A DNA stretch of 64,000 bases, from positions 62,001 to 126,000 of the forward strand of contig NZ_JOFZ01000010.1 in the NCBI RefSeq assembly GCF_000721265.1, given 5' to 3'. The notes below the pieces were generated by a model. That model saw only the letters and a program-made list of their open reading frames with translations, was not told the DNA's origin and made no database searches. Source of the DNA: Streptomyces sp. NRRL F-5126 (lineage in GTDB: Bacteria; Actinomycetota; Actinomycetes; Streptomycetales; Streptomycetaceae). The first letter of the stretch is position 1, and each line of letters begins with the position of its first letter. Positions 63,451-64,000 of this stretch are shown one piece after another. The translations under genes and the position numbers were made by a program.

Positions 63451-64000
63451 CTACGCGCCGCGCCTCGTGCGGGGCGGGTGCGCCGCCGGTTCCGCGGCGA
63501 CCTGCGCCGCGCCGTCCGCGACCGTCTCGTAGACCGCGAGGATGTCCGCGCCGACCGTCGACCAGTCGAAGCGCCGCACGTGCGCCGACGCGCGCTCCCG
63601 CAGCCGCGCCCGCCGCGGGGCGTCGGTCAGCAGCGCGAGCGCCGCGGCGGCCAGCGCGTCCGCGTCCTCGTTCGCGTACAGCATCCCCGCCTCGCCCTGG
63701 TCGAGCACCTGCGTGAACGCCTCCAGGTCGCTGGCCAGGACGGGCGCCCCCGCGGACATGGCCTCGACGAGGATGATCCCGAAGCTCTCGCCGCCCGTGT
63801 TGGGCGCCACGTACAGGTCGACGCTGCGCAGCAGCCGCGCCTTGTCCTCGTCGCTGACCATGCCGAGGAACTCCACCTGCGAGCGCATCGCGGGCGGCAG
63901 GGAGGCGACGGCCTCCTTCTCGTCGCCGCGCCCGGCGACGAGCAGCCGCGTCCCGGGCCGCTCGGCGAGGATCCTCGGCAGCGCCCGCATGAGGACGGGC
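63451..64000 (-). CDS. pimA: GT4 glycosyltransferase, probable phosphatidylinositol mannosyltransferase PimA (partial)
   Basis: Only the C-terminal part, about 180 residues, is in the window; the gene continues past the right edge. The GT-B C-terminal domain is clear: TRLLVAGRGDEKEAV, FLGMVSDEDKARLLRSVDLY, and the nucleotide-sugar EX7E-type region SFGIILVEAMSAGAPVLASD. The ESFG...E pattern and the following LEAFTQVLDQGEAG are typical of PimA, which adds the first mannose to phosphatidylinositol on the cytoplasmic face. Assignment to PimA rather than another GT4 rests on these motifs and the expected locus. Confidence 0.8.
   Translation of the reverse strand, partial: PVLMRALPRILAERPGTRLLVAGRGDEKEAVASLPPAMRSQVEFLGMVSDEDKARLLRSVDLYVAPNTGGESFGIILVEAMSAGAPVLASDLEAFTQVLDQGEAGMLYANEDADALAAAALALLTDAPRRARLRERASAHVRRFDWSTVGADILAVYETVADGAAQVAAEPAAHPPRTRRGA

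Overview
The window is a stretch of actinobacterial core chromosome, almost certainly from a Streptomyces. Support comes from the very high GC content, frequent GTG/TTG starts, a bldD gene, an actinobacterial integration host factor (mihF), a degenerate actinobacterial PriA, and a gene order that, from memory, follows the conserved SCO1460-1525 region of S. coelicolor. I see no insertion sequence, prophage, CRISPR array, tRNA or rRNA. About 57 genes are called, nearly all on the minus strand. The plus-strand genes are a small HTH gene, bldD, an NB-ARC ATPase gene, a cyclophilin gene and a DUF349 gene.

Layout, left to right. 0-5.1 kb: an Lrp/AsnC regulator, a SigB/F-type sigma factor, GuaB1 (GMP salvage), a SorC-type regulator and rpe. 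5.2-15 kb: rsmB, fmt, an HTH gene, priA, metK, coaBC, rpoZ, gmk and mihF. 15.2-25.3 kb: the pyrimidine operon, transcribed pyrR-pyrB-pyrC-(PH-like membrane protein)-carA-carB-pyrD-pyrF with mostly overlapping start and stop codons. A PyrR-binding RNA hairpin covers the pyrR ribosome-binding site. 25.3-26.2 kb: the developmental regulator bldD with two abutting BldD operators in its promoter. 26.2-35.6 kb: mltG-aroE-aroC-aroK-aroB-aroQ, a P-loop ATPase, an M24 peptidase-like gene, efp and nusB. 35.7-42.7 kb: ruvX, alaS, two small membrane/DUF genes, the NB-ARC gene and rpsD. 43-49.5 kb: rarA, a VKOR gene, hisS, a metallo-hydrolase gene, a cyclophilin gene and a DUF349 gene. 50-62 kb: rel, apt, secF, secD, yajC, ruvB, ruvA, ruvC, a YebC-family gene, pdxT and pdxS. 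The right edge holds a membrane protein gene running into a repeat array and the 3' part of a PimA-like glycosyltransferase gene.

The gene groups are functionally coherent: UMP synthesis under one PyrR switch, the shikimate pathway to chorismate as a translationally coupled set, Holliday-junction resolution (ruvCAB) beside protein export (yajC-secD-secF), and stringent response (rel) beside purine salvage (apt).

The points most worth a second look are: the PyrR RNA switch; the tandem BldD boxes; an M24 peptidase-like protein that has lost most of its metal ligands; two GC-rich repeat arrays (49.6-50.1 kb and 62.3-62.6 kb), the second apparently extending a reading frame; an NB-ARC protein without a DNA-binding domain and with a nearly leaderless promoter; and several unassigned palindromes or phased repeats upstream of housekeeping genes. 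I did not find a clearly new multi-gene system.
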